A stretch of DNA of 64,000 bases from Pedobacter sp. N36a (GCF_014472395.1 NZ_JACSZW010000001.1:248001-312000); one strand, 5' to 3'; counted from the stretch's first letter, positions 26,001 to 33,892 are shown. The notes: a model not told the origin generated them from the letters alone. Numbers and translations: made by a program.

Positions 26001-27869
26001 TGCAGTAGAAGCATTCCCGATTAAATCGCCAGTGACTTTTCCGACTACAATATTACCATTGGCATCTCTTTTCACGATAGTTTCACCCAGATTGGCCGCA
26101 GTTGCTGCATTTGCCAGGTCTACCCCCTTCTTTATGTCGGCAGCAGTTACACCAGCAACTTTCAATACCTGCGGTGCATCCGCTGTGCCTCCAAGGTCAT
26201 TAGAAAGCATCAACTGACCTTTTACAGTCGTTGTGGCATCTACAATAGCACCTTTCGAGTCAATATAAGATTTCACTGCTTTTACCGATGGATATTTCAG
26301 ATCTGAAGCGGCATCTGTTAGAATAGAAGTGCTTTTGTTTGCTTTATCTTCTTTGGCATCCAGTGCAGTTTGCGTTAGCGTACTGATCGGTTTATCAAGG
26401 TCGCTTACGTTATCTACATTACCAAGGCCTAAATTTGTTTTGGCATCTGCGGCATTGGTTGCTCCTGTACCGCCATTTGCAATGGCTACAATCCCAGTCA
26501 CATTTGTGGCGTTTCCAGCAATGTTGCCAGTTACTTTACCACCGCTTACGGTTCCAATTTTAGCATCGGTTACGCTGCCATCTTTAATTTTATCAGCGGT
26601 AATCGCATTGTCGGCAATAGACAGTGGTGTTGCATTTCCGTCGCCTGTTAGTGTGGCGTCATGCTTTACGGAAGTCAACCCACCACCAGCTGCAGTCGTA
26701 ATTTTTGCTTGTAATTCTTCTAATGCAGCCTGTACGTTAGTGGAGGTTACCCCTCCCTTTGGGTCTACAGGTACGGTACTCGCTATTTGTTTTCCTCCCG
26801 AACCGCCATTCCCTAGTAAACCTTGTAAATCTACTTTACTATTTCTTGGTCCAGAGATCGAAATCACTGTCCCTTCCAGACTTAGACTTTGATTTAAATC
26901 GGCCAAACTCACTGTATTGCTCCCTTTAATAGACAGGTTATATCCAGCATCGAAGCTCAACATGGGTATAGTCCCACCTGCCACTAATTTATCGTCTACA
27001 TATTTTTTAGTTGCTGCGTCCTGATTATTAGTCGGATCTAACAAATTTGTTAATTTAAAACCGCCCATAGAAACATTCCTTGCCGCCGCACCGAATCCGC
27101 TTAAGGGGATATTCTTCTTATCCAAATCAACATTTGCGATAGAACCATCTGCAATCTTAATAGAAGTAACCGCATTATCCGCCAGGTCAAGGGTTACGTC
27201 TGTCAACACCGCTTCTCTTCCGTTGCCAATAGCAATAGTTCCAGATGACGTGACTGCTTTCCCCGTTCCAGGTAAAGAATTCCCCGGAGCTCCCGGATCA
27301 CCTTTTTCTCCTTTAAGTCCCTGGTCACCTTTTAAACCTTGTGGCCCAGCTAATCCCTGGTCACCTTTAAGCCCCTGATCGCCTTTCAGTCCTTGCTCTC
27401 CTTTATCTCCTTTTGGGCCGACTAATAAAATACCATTATTTGGCCATGCTCCTGCTGTTTTTGGCCCATAAAGGCTATTATTACCTAAATGCAGGTAAAA
27501 ATCGCCATTGGTCCCAACCATTGGAGAAGGCGTTGAAGCGCCACTTAAAATGGTATTCCCACTAGTTCCAGTTCCGCCGCCAGCACCTAATTCCGAGTTA
27601 TTCACCAATCGCTGCCATTGCCCGTTATTGAAATAATAGAAACCTGGAAGGGTATTGGTTTGGTAGATCAACAAACCATTGGCAGGATTATTGATCCCAT
27701 CTCGTTGAATAAGGGTGAGTCTAGGAATAAGTAAACCTTTGGAAGTAGAGAGTACTTCAAGCTGCGCACTGGCATCTGGTACGTTAGTACCTATTCCTAC
27801 CTGAGCTTTTGCACCAAATGCAAATAGCAACCCAATAAGCATGGCGTATTGCTTAACTGTTTTATTCAT
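23082..27869 (-). CDS. Giant secreted tail-fibre/collagen-like repeat protein
   Basis: 1595 aa, first gene of the operon. A signal peptide ends KAQ. The head domain VGIGTNVPDASAQLEVLST...GLLIYQTN (23-90) is typical of Bacteroidota surface proteins. A collagen-like Gly-X-Y stretch follows (about 150-196, GPKGDKGEQGLKGDQ and similar). A single IPLSGF...DAATKKYVD unit links it to the next gene product. Long repeats then alternate VxNGGTGxxSYTxGNYI, LGIxxKEDxxNK and IKYPxxKAVKxYVD (about 430-1330). A Gly/Ser linker near 1445 precedes a compact C-terminal beta domain of about 145 aa. There is no CHU_C signal or S74 chaperone, so export may rely on the C-terminal domain. It is likely a filamentous adhesin. 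Confidence 0.85.
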   Translation of the reverse strand: MNKTVKQYAMLIGLLFAFGAKAQVGIGTNVPDASAQLEVLSTSKGLLIPRLTLIQRDGINNPANGLLIYQTNTLPGFYYFNNGQWQRLVNNSELGAGGGTGTSGNTILSGASTPSPMVGTNGDFYLHLGNNSLYGPKTAGAWPNNGILLVGPKGDKGEQGLKGDQGLKGDQGLAGPQGLKGDQGLKGEKGDPGAPGNSLPGTGKAVTSSGTIAIGNGREAVLTDVTLDLADNAVTSIKIADGSIANVDLDKKNIPLSGFGAAARNVSMGGFKLTNLLDPTNNQDAATKKYVDDKLVAGGTIPMLSFDAGYNLSIKGSNTVSLADLNQSLSLEGTVISISGPRNSKVDLQGLLGNGGSGGKQIASTVPVDPKGGVTSTNVQAALEELQAKITTAAGGGLTSVKHDATLTGDGNATPLSIADNAITADKIKDGSVTDAKIGTVSGGKVTGNIAGNATNVTGIVAIANGGTGATNAADAKTNLGLGNVDNVSDLDKPISTLTQTALDAKEDKANKSTSILTDAASDLKYPSVKAVKSYIDSKGAIVDATTTVKGQLMLSNDLGGTADAPQVLKVAGVTAADIKKGVDLANAATAANLGETIVKRDANGNIVVGKVTGDLIGNASTATSATSVTGVVQVPNGGTGIVSYTPGNYINALDATTLQQRTPDQVKADLGINAKEDVANKTTDGTLATNSPNKYPSESAVRTYVEDKVNAAVIGAGGVPNATALLLGKVQLAGDLGGIAEAPTVPGLLLKEPLITVLPVAKGGTGLNTYTTGGILIAETPTKLAQITKTQLKVDLGLDKVSNVADQDKVISDATKTALDDKINKSEKAANGGVATLDGNGKIPSSQIPAISFSSVNVVTTQAEMLAISGAQVGSTVINTSESKSFVLASLPASTLNNWKEILTPGAGVQSVNTKTGNVTLTAADLGLNNVNNTSDANKPVSIATQALLDDKEILANKSLSITADGLSDQKYPSVKAVKAYVDASTSAGAPDATLSGKGILQLAGDLNGTAIAPKVAFVGGVTAAQVASGTNAANAATTAKTANTIVKRDGTGKIVGDLEGNAFSATTVTGTVGVANGGTGINSYTAGNYIKATGATTLGQVTPAALKTELGIDTKEDISNKTLSITTDAGSDIKYPTAKAVKTYVDAQAAGGSPATSTTKGILKLAGDLAHASGTADLPLVATVGGATAANIKSGVDLANAATTASTANTIVKRDGTGSFNATTATKLSTPRTINGVNFDGSANITIPGTPVPTDLNYTVGPINGTLQSSTGNSATLTGATASAAGLMPATDKVKLNKITSPVAADAGKVLTANASGDATWVTPAAGGGATYTLPAATAAALGGVKTGAGIAIDAAGVISTKTDLTYTASATNGTINSSTSNVAAVIPASSTTEAGLMLPAEKSKLTPYPIVTAADKDKVLTVNAAGTAATWVTPTAGGGSGGGSAPRIYAPQGASYVRAKSFGSSEVTVTQKEGPIAGVKNLFTITIPDGVTLQTIRFNIDNVLLGRNPSDPPPTITFEIKDLSGKVNNSIDDLWIPSSQASFDRTSGEFPHPYKTSGVGRVQFTVEGVSGGTATLKYAGDTQKTYTVVLGF

Positions 27870-28230
27870 GAGATTACGGTATTGTTAATTTAGATCGTGA
27901 TAATATGCGTTTTACCCAAAACACCAATTTTCTGGTGAAGGGGTTTATTCATTCCTAAATATTTTTAAGGATATCCGGAAATAATTGGCCACAGGTGTAG
28001 CAAAGTATGTTCATGGACCATGACTATTTTTGTGGCGTTTCGGTTCTTTTTTCTTTACTGGAAACATAATGAATACCATAATATTGGACAATATGGCATT
28101 TGCTTTTTTGTACATATTGGTGGGTCAACATCTTACAAAAAACATCAATCCGGAAGCAAAGCTAATATAGATAAATGGAATATTATTGTAACTATAGTAA
28201 AATAATTGATGCAGTCTGTAATATTTTTTC

Positions 28231-28259
28231 TTAAAACACTGAACATCAACGTGTTTTAA
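28231..28259. terminator. Hairpin with perfect 9-bp arms
   Basis: Arms ttaaaacac and gtgttttaa surround an 11-base loop, and A/T-rich sequence flanks both sides. It is terminator-like in either direction and probably ends transcripts coming from the fucosidase side, or folds in the leader of the fibre operon. Confidence 0.4.
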
Positions 28260-28518
28260 TTTTACCTATTTATGGGTATTGCAAAATTAATTGAACTAAA
28301 AAGAACAAAAGCCTCAATTATAGGGTCATTATATTGACTTTAGCTTATCAGGCGCCCTACAGAATGTATGGCGCTTAATCAACAGACGATTGACGAAGAA
28401 GGCTATTTATATTATAATTATCTTTTTTAACCGAAACACCTTGGTTTCTTGAGGCAGAAGAACACGTTTCAATTTCTCGTCTCGAAATTTACTCCTTAAT
28501 TTTTATCCAGGTATAACT

Positions 28519-28701
28519 TTATGGTTTCATCACCACAGGAAGCGCAATATTATACTCCTTCGTTTTTAGCTGAGGATTCACCTGCATCAATCCATCCCAA
28601 TCCCTACCATCAGCTCTTCGCAAATGTATGATATCTGCGTTTAGAACAGCGAATACGCTGAAATCCTTAAGGCCGAAAAAATCAATCTTTTCATTATTGG
28701 T
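28519..28701 (-). pseudogene. C-terminal remnant of an unidentified protein
   Basis: The minus strand has an open stretch of about 60 codons without a start, ending at a TAA (28519-28521). It reads with protein-like composition: FFGLKDFSVFAVLNAD, then RRADGRDWDGLMQVNP and LKTKEYNIALPVVMKP at the end. A TAA lies in frame at its upstream edge, and 41 bp separate it from the fucosidase stop. I do not recognise the family. It is probably the 3' end of a gene that once followed the fucosidase. It could be chance, but the codon pattern looks real. Confidence 0.35.
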
Positions 28702-28742
28702 TTATAGCTTTTCACAAAGGTCAGATCCTATTCCTATAGTTA

Positions 28743-30299
28743 CTATTTTGCGGCTACAGGACGAAGGTATAATCCGATTTCAGCAATCGCGGGTGTCAGT
28801 CTGGAGGAAAGAACACGCAGTCTAACCTCATTAGCGGTCACTGCCGGAAAACGCAATAAACGTTTGTAACCGATGGTCGTACCTTCGGTGATTTTCTTCC
28901 AGGTTTCCCCTTCCTTATATTCCAGCACAAAGGATTCCACACGCTGCCCTAGTTCCAGGTTTTCCTGCAATGCCAGCACATCAAATTTCTGTGGTTTTTC
29001 CATTTTGAATTCTAATACATCAGGTGTCGATTTGCCGCTCATTTTCCAGTAAGAATTGTCTTTTCCATCAAACAAAAGGGCTGTTTTTTTTGGATTACTA
29101 CCGGTTAGCTTGCCTGTTTTCAATAGATTATTGGCAAAGGTTTCATCAAGTTGTTTTTTGAAACCTTTTAGTGCATTTACATCACTTTCGTTGATCAATC
29201 CTTCTTTATCTGGTGGAATATTCAACAGCAATACTCCATTACGGCCAACAGAACTGTAATAGATATCCATTAATTTATCAGGAGTTTTCACTTTATCATT
29301 TTCTGCCGGATGATGAAACCATCCTGGACGAATGGATACATCAATTTCTGCAGGGTACCAAACCAGGCTTTTTGCTTTTGCGATTTTCGCTCTGCCCCCC
29401 AGGTCATTGTCCATCATATCTCTTGGCGCAAACTCTGCTGCTTTCTGAGAATTGTCGGCGATCACTTCATTACGCATCTGATCTGCTGGAACCACACTCC
29501 ATTCCGTCTCTCTGCCATAACCAGTTTCTGTTCCTACCCACCTTACATCAGGGCCAGAAACAGCAATAGTTGCCGAGGGCTGTAATTTACGGATCAGGTT
29601 ATACCACCTGTTGTATTCATAGACCTGCTTTTTACCTGAAGGTCCTTCGCCATTGGCACCATCAAACCAGACCTCATCGATCTGACCATATTGTGTCAAT
29701 AATTCAGTTAATTGATTGATGAAAAAATCATTGTAGGCCATGCTTCCGAAATAAGGGGAATTGCGATCCCATGGGGAAAGATAAATGCCGAAACCGATGC
29801 CAAACTCTTTACAGGCGGCAGCCATTTCTTTCACAATATCGCCCTTTCCATTTTTCCATGGACTATTTTTCAGAGAATGTTCCGTGTATTTACTTGGCCA
29901 TAAACAGAAACCATCATGGTGTTTTGCCGTTAAGATCACCTGTTTGAAACCAGCATCTTTACATACTTTTACCCATTGGCGGGTATCTAATTTCTCAGGA
30001 TTGAAAATCTTAGGATCTTCTGTTCCATCTCCCCACTCTTTATTGGTAAACGTATTGATTCCAAAATGGATAAAAGCGGTCAGCTCGAGCTGCTGCCACC
30101 TCAGCTGCCTTGGGGAAGGCACTACATTGGCTGCTTTCCTGATGATATCAGCTTCAGTATCTGTAGGGCTGATCTTGACATAATTTTTATCTGTAAAAAT
30201 TTGTGCAGCTCCTTTTTGCGGTAAACCGGCAAGGACGCCACAAGCAAAGACTGCGGCAATTTGAGTCAATACTTTAGCTCCTAAAACTTTTGTTCTCAT
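28743..30299 (-). CDS. GH29 alpha-L-fucosidase, secreted
   Basis: 518 aa. Hydrolyses alpha-L-fucosyl ends of glycans in the periplasm. A signal peptide (AAVFACGVLAGLPQKGAAQ) is followed by the GH29 TIM barrel (about 45-360) with AFIHFGINTFTNKEWG, VILTAKHHDGFCLWPS and the nucleophile-bearing motif EVWFDGANGEG (Asp about residue 214). A C-terminal beta-sandwich, probably sugar-binding, covers about 385-515. Length is normal. It stands alone; the nearest SusC/SusD pair is 13 kb away and transcribed independently. A hairpin at 30383-30418 separates it from the hydroxylase gene upstream. Confidence 0.9.
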   Translation of the reverse strand: MRTKVLGAKVLTQIAAVFACGVLAGLPQKGAAQIFTDKNYVKISPTDTEADIIRKAANVVPSPRQLRWQQLELTAFIHFGINTFTNKEWGDGTEDPKIFNPEKLDTRQWVKVCKDAGFKQVILTAKHHDGFCLWPSKYTEHSLKNSPWKNGKGDIVKEMAAACKEFGIGFGIYLSPWDRNSPYFGSMAYNDFFINQLTELLTQYGQIDEVWFDGANGEGPSGKKQVYEYNRWYNLIRKLQPSATIAVSGPDVRWVGTETGYGRETEWSVVPADQMRNEVIADNSQKAAEFAPRDMMDNDLGGRAKIAKAKSLVWYPAEIDVSIRPGWFHHPAENDKVKTPDKLMDIYYSSVGRNGVLLLNIPPDKEGLINESDVNALKGFKKQLDETFANNLLKTGKLTGSNPKKTALLFDGKDNSYWKMSGKSTPDVLEFKMEKPQKFDVLALQENLELGQRVESFVLEYKEGETWKKITEGTTIGYKRLLRFPAVTANEVRLRVLSSRLTPAIAEIGLYLRPVAAK

Positions 30300-30382
30300 G
30301 GTATGCGTTGATAAATAGGCTCACCGTTAAATCATATGGTGGCAATTCAAAGAAAGCAGGAATTTGAGGTATAAAGTTTGGG

Positions 30383-30418
30383 TTAATTGTCAAAACGTTA
30401 AGCTTTTTTGGCAATTAA
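30383..30418. terminator. Hairpin downstream of fatty acid hydroxylase gene
   Basis: Arms ttaattgtcaaaa and tttttggcaattaa pair over 13 positions with one G-U, around a 10-base loop. It lies 10 bp after the stop of the hydroxylase gene (minus strand). It is plausible as a terminator, with a weak T-tract. Confidence 0.45.
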
Positions 30419-30427
30419 TATCTTTGA

Positions 30428-31042
30428 TTATCTTTTGGTAAGTTCAGAACCAAATACTTTGTCCCAAATATCAGAAGTTACTCCGTAACCTTTTGTCGCA
30501 TCATCATAATGGTGCAACATGTGGTGCTGTTTTAACTTTTTCCAGAAAGGATTACTGAATTTAGCATGGTGCAGCATATAATGTGTCATATCATAGAATA
30601 AATAACCCATGATGAAACCAGCAAAGAAACCATCCAGCATATTTGCAGGAAGTATTGCGCGGAAAAGAAAATAGAAAGCGGCAGCCAAAGGAATACTGGC
30701 GGATGGCGGCATCACCAATCGTTGGGCATCATTCGGATAATCATGGTGTACCCCATGGAAGATAAAGTGAATCCTTCTCCCCCATTCAGATTTCGGATAG
30801 AAATGAAACACAAAACGATGTAATCCATACTCTGTAAATGTCCAGATGAAAAGCCCCAATAACACATAACCAACCGCAGAAAGTATCGAATTAAGTACTA
30901 CCGCCTGCCAGCAAAAATAGACAATAACAGGAACGTATACCAGCAGTGGCACAAAATATGGGATCTTCGATAAACTTTCTAAAAGCGGACTCTTGAACAT
31001 TCTGATAGATTCCGGAGAATTGGAGATAAAATTCTTTTTCAT
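30428..31042 (-). CDS. Fatty acid 2-hydroxylase-like membrane protein (sterol desaturase superfamily)
   Basis: 204-aa di-iron membrane enzyme. The His boxes are all visible: HRFVFH (about residue 75), HFIFHGVHHDYP (about 92), THYMLHH (about 153) and LKQHHMLHHYDD (about 169). Four hydrophobic helices flank them. The HGVHHDYP and QHHMLHH spacing fits the FA2H/Scs7 branch, which adds a 2-hydroxyl to the acyl chain of ceramides. Sphingobacteriaceae make sphingolipids with 2-hydroxy acyl chains, so that role is likely here. The cytochrome b5 domain of the eukaryotic enzyme is absent. A later start at 31000 (MFKSPLL) is possible. Confidence 0.85.
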   Translation of the reverse strand: MKKNFISNSPESIRMFKSPLLESLSKIPYFVPLLVYVPVIVYFCWQAVVLNSILSAVGYVLLGLFIWTFTEYGLHRFVFHFYPKSEWGRRIHFIFHGVHHDYPNDAQRLVMPPSASIPLAAAFYFLFRAILPANMLDGFFAGFIMGYLFYDMTHYMLHHAKFSNPFWKKLKQHHMLHHYDDATKGYGVTSDIWDKVFGSELTKR

Positions 31043-31213
31043 CGTATGGCAATTCGTTTTTTACAAGTTCGCAAACTTAGGGAGGAATCCTGAACATTTA
31101 CCCCCCAATAGTCAGTTATGAAAATTTTATGACATTAATTAATCCTCAACAGCTGAACCTATTTCAGGTATGACTTACGTTTTCCTTTCTTAAAGATAAG
31201 CAAAAAATGTATT

Positions 31214-31231
31214 TCTTACGATATGGTAAGA
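31214..31231. promoter_or_regulatory. 18-bp dyad, candidate operator of the dioxygenase operon
   Basis: The perfect inverted repeat tcttac-gatatg-gtaaga lies where the -33 box of the promoter ending at the -7 motif (31252-31259) should be. This is a good position for a repressor, for example of MarR or HxlR type. No such regulator is adjacent. Confidence 0.4.
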
Positions 31232-31251
31232 TCCAGGAAAATACATACCCG

Positions 31252-31259
31252 TAAATTTG
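31252..31259 (+). promoter_or_regulatory. -7 promoter element TAnnTTTG of the dioxygenase operon
   Basis: taaatttg matches the Bacteroidota -7 consensus exactly and ends 23 bp before the ATG at 31283. The -33 box is weak and overlaps the dyad. Confidence 0.45.
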
Positions 31260-31282
31260 TAATGTAATTTAAGAATTGAGCT

Positions 31283-32218
31283 ATGAAAAATGAAATTTTA
31301 GGTATCCACCACATTACTGCAATTGCAGGCAATGCAAAAAAAAATTATGATTTTTACACCCGCATTTTAGGCTTGAGGCTGGTTAAAAAGACTGTCAACT
31401 TTGATGATCCAAATACGTACCATTTTTACTATGGTGATGAATATGGAAGTCCAGGCAGCATTTTGACTTTCTTCCCATGGGAAGGGATTGGCGCGGGCCG
31501 CCGCGGAACCAGACAGGTGACAGAAATTGGCTATAGTGTGCCTGCAGGAAGTCTTGATTTCTGGCAAAAAAGATTAGAAGAGAACAATGTTATTTATAAT
31601 AAACCGGCGGTAAAATTCGGAGAAAGATACCTGACCTTTTTAGATCCTGATGGCTTAAAATTTGAATTAACAGAAGCGCAAACTCCAGATAGCAGGCCGC
31701 AATGGGAAACTAAAGAAGTGACGAAAGCACATGCGACGCATGGATTTCACCACATTACCATGACCAGCAATAAAATAGCGGCTACCGCAGCAATTCTGAC
31801 TGGTGTTTTAGGCTACAGATTGCTGACTAAAGAGGTAAATCGCTCCCGTTTCATTACAGATGCAGTGGCACATGCAGCCATTGTAGATTTGGTAGAAGCT
31901 CCTGGTGAAGCAATCGGTCATGTGGCAGGTGGTACTGTACATCATGTTGCCTTCAGGGTAAAAGACGAGGAAACGCTGATGTATTTCAGAGATCAGATTG
32001 TAAAATTGGGCTTGAACATCACGGAAAAAATCGACCGTAATTACTTTTACTCGTTGTATTTCCGCGAACCAGGAGGTGTACTTTTTGAATTGGCAACCGA
32101 CAATCCGGGATTCACTATCGATGAACCTTTGGAAGAATTAGGCACGCATTTAAAATTACCTGCACAATACGAAAGTAACCGTACCATCATTGAAGGTATT
32201 TTACCAAAACTAGATTAA
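31283..32218 (+). CDS. VOC-family ring-cleaving dioxygenase (MhqO-like)
   Basis: 311 aa made of two pairs of vicinal-oxygen-chelate modules. Metal ligands are expected in IHHITAIAGNAKKNYDFYTRILGLRLVKKTVNFDD (His near residue 8), GFHHITMTSNK (about 157) and VHHVAFRVKDEE (about 222), with a Glu near GGVLFELATD (about 270). This layout is that of the MhqO/MhqE/MhqA group, which degrades hydroquinone- or catechol-like compounds and is induced by quinones. The esterase gene follows after a single base and pirin 10 bp after that, as in many quinone-stress operons. Confidence 0.88.
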   Translation: MKNEILGIHHITAIAGNAKKNYDFYTRILGLRLVKKTVNFDDPNTYHFYYGDEYGSPGSILTFFPWEGIGAGRRGTRQVTEIGYSVPAGSLDFWQKRLEENNVIYNKPAVKFGERYLTFLDPDGLKFELTEAQTPDSRPQWETKEVTKAHATHGFHHITMTSNKIAATAAILTGVLGYRLLTKEVNRSRFITDAVAHAAIVDLVEAPGEAIGHVAGGTVHHVAFRVKDEETLMYFRDQIVKLGLNITEKIDRNYFYSLYFREPGGVLFELATDNPGFTIDEPLEELGTHLKLPAQYESNRTIIEGILPKLD

Positions 32219-32219
32219 T

Positions 32220-32855
32220 ATGTATATCCATCATAAAAACATCATTACTGCCGGATTGCCTGTGGATTCGGCAGCTAAAGCGATCATCTTTTTACATGGT
32301 CGTGGCGCGTCTGCAGCAGAGATCCTTTCCCTGAATCAACATTTACAGGTAAATGATGCTGCATTGTTTGCGCCACAGGCTACAAACCACAGCTGGTATC
32401 CTTATAGTTTCATGGCTCCGGTTACAGAAAATCAGCCAGCACTGGATTCCGCATTATCAGTCCTCAAAGCACTAGTGGAAGAAATTGAAGCACAAGGGAT
32501 CCCTCAAAACAAAATCTTCTTTGTAGGGTTTTCACAAGGTGCATGTCTGACTTTAGAATACGTCAGTAGAAATGCAGGACGATATGGAGGTGTGGTTGCT
32601 TTTACAGGTGGATTAATTGGTGATCAGCTTGACCTTTCCAATTATTCCGGAGATTTTAACCAGACGCCGATATTGATCAGCACTGGAGATCCGGATCCGC
32701 ATGTACCTGTATCCAGGGTAAATGAGAGTAAAAAGATACTGGAAGAAATGAATGCACAGGTTACTGTCAGTATTTATCCAGGAAGAGTTCATACCATTAG
32801 TAAAGCAGAGTTGGAATTGGCCAGGACCTTAGTTTTTCAAATCACAAATAGTTAA
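32220..32855 (+). CDS. Phospholipase/carboxylesterase-type alpha/beta hydrolase (MhqD-like)
   Basis: 211-aa cytosolic serine esterase of the YtpA/MhqD/LYPLA group. The oxyanion segment is LHGRGASAAEI (about 25), the nucleophile elbow GFSQGACLTLEY (Ser about 105), the Asp in STGDPDPHVP (about 160) and the His in GRVHTIS (about 194), giving a complete triad. The start codon begins one base after the dioxygenase stop, so the two are translated together. It probably hydrolyses esters or products formed by the dioxygenase during quinone or electrophile stress. Confidence 0.88.
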   Translation: MYIHHKNIITAGLPVDSAAKAIIFLHGRGASAAEILSLNQHLQVNDAALFAPQATNHSWYPYSFMAPVTENQPALDSALSVLKALVEEIEAQGIPQNKIFFVGFSQGACLTLEYVSRNAGRYGGVVAFTGGLIGDQLDLSNYSGDFNQTPILISTGDPDPHVPVSRVNESKKILEEMNAQVTVSIYPGRVHTISKAELELARTLVFQITNS

Positions 32856-32865
32856 GATTACAATT

Positions 32866-33582
32866 ATGGCACAGACCGTATTACATAAAGCAGACAGCCG
32901 CAGTATTGCAGATCATGGCTGGTTAAAGAGTTTTCAAACCTTCAGCTTTGGAGGAAATTATAACCCGGAACGCATTCAGTTTGGGGCATTAAGGGTATTA
33001 AATGATGATACAATTGATGGAGGTACCGGGTTTGGAGAGCATCCTCATGACAATATGGAGATCATTTCGATTGTATTGGAAGGTGGCTTGAAACATGAAG
33101 ACAGTATGCACAATGTAGCCATTATTGAACCAGGAGAGATCCAGGTGATGAGTGCTGGAACAGGTATTTACCATCAGGAATATAATAAGGAAGAAAATGT
33201 GCCCGCCAAATTCTTACAGATCTGGCTGTTTCCAAATCAAAGGAATGTAACACCTAGATATCAGCAAGAACAATACGACACCACTTTATTGCCAAACCAG
33301 TTTATTCAGATTCTATCTCCGAATAAAAGCGATGCGGGTGTATGGATTTATCAGGATGCCTGGTTCCATCTGGGGAAATTTGATGCTGGATTAAAAACCG
33401 ACTATACTTTGAAACGTCAAGGGAACGGGGTGTATGTTTTTGTGATCAAAGGATCGATTCGGCTGAACGGTCAGGATTTGGCGGAACGTGATGGTTTAGG
33501 GATCTGGGAAATTGACAAACTGGACATCAACATATTAACAGACGCGGAAGTACTCTTAATGGAAGTACCCATGAATTATTAA
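32866..33582 (+). CDS. Pirin family protein
   Basis: 238-aa bicupin. The N-terminal signature HKADSRSIADHGWLKSFQTFSFGGNYNP and the metal-binding stretch GEHPHDNMEIISIVLEGGLKHEDS give the expected His-His-His-Glu iron site in the first cupin. The second cupin (about 150-235) lacks metal ligands, as in YhhW-type proteins. Relatives act as quercetinases, that is, dioxygenases on flavonols. Genomic linkage to a ring-cleaving dioxygenase and an esterase suggests shared handling of aromatic or quinone compounds. Confidence 0.9.
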   Translation: MAQTVLHKADSRSIADHGWLKSFQTFSFGGNYNPERIQFGALRVLNDDTIDGGTGFGEHPHDNMEIISIVLEGGLKHEDSMHNVAIIEPGEIQVMSAGTGIYHQEYNKEENVPAKFLQIWLFPNQRNVTPRYQQEQYDTTLLPNQFIQILSPNKSDAGVWIYQDAWFHLGKFDAGLKTDYTLKRQGNGVYVFVIKGSIRLNGQDLAERDGLGIWEIDKLDINILTDAEVLLMEVPMNY

Positions 33583-33586
33583 GTCC

Positions 33587-33892
33587 ATGAAAAAGAAAGA
33601 AATACTGGTGATGTGCTGTCACACGGAAATTTTAGCCACCTTAATCCGATTGATTGAAAAATCCGGAGAATTTGCAGTTGCCGGTGCGGCAACTGCAGCG
33701 GAAGCACTGAACAGCTTTCGTTCCCGAACTTTTGACCTCGTATTGATGGGTGCAGGCTTGGCTCCGGAAGCGGAGCAGGAACTGGAAAGAGAACTTAAAA
33801 AAATAAGACCCGAAACCCCTGTGGTATACCACTTTGGAGGAGGGAGCGGCTTACTTTTCACAGAGATCAAACAAGGTCTGGATCAGGCCTAA
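33587..33892 (+). CDS. Degenerate response-regulator receiver-like protein
   Basis: 101 aa, a single CheY-like fold by pattern: strand ILVMCCH, helix TLIRLIEKSGEFAVAGAATAAEALNSF, strand DLVLMGAGL, and helix/strand up to TPVVYHFGGG. The phospho-acceptor Asp expected in LVLMDxxLP is Gly, the acidic pair after strand 1 is CH, and the conserved Lys near the end is missing. Phosphorylation is therefore unlikely. It begins 4 bp after pirin and ends the operon. It could be a phosphorylation-independent adaptor, or a decaying gene. Confidence 0.65.
   Translation: MKKKEILVMCCHTEILATLIRLIEKSGEFAVAGAATAAEALNSFRSRTFDLVLMGAGLAPEAEQELERELKKIRPETPVVYHFGGGSGLLFTEIKQGLDQA

Larger units (their letters stand above)
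27870..28742. other. Long gene-poor region upstream of the surface-fibre operon
   Basis: 873 bp with no complete gene. It contains the upstream region of the 1595-aa gene, including an exact minus-strand -7 motif (taattttg, 28289 to 28282) that would give a leader of about 400 bases. It also holds a hairpin at 28231-28259 and a 3' gene remnant at 28519-28701, both listed separately. Other reading frames here are short and AT-driven. Confidence 0.5.

Noticed and set aside
26329..26892. Plus-strand reading frame of 187 codons opposite the 1595-aa protein
   Set aside because: It mirrors the repetitive low-complexity coding of the sense strand; there is no start context, and the composition is Val/Ala/Pro as expected from the complement of the repeats.
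27280..27430. Short tandem DNA repeats resembling a CRISPR array or microsatellite
   Set aside because: They encode the collagen-like Gly-X-Y segment in frame, are not evenly spaced with unique spacers, and are part of a long coding sequence.
15630..27869. Prophage or phage-tail-like particle suggested by tail-fibre repeats and the S74 domain
   Set aside because: No capsid, portal, terminase, baseplate, sheath, integrase or lysis genes are present. All proteins have signal peptides, and the neighbours are T9SS-type proteins.
28020..28205. Small reading frame of 61 codons in the gene-poor region
   Set aside because: AT-rich random-looking composition, no ribosome-binding context and no recognisable motif.
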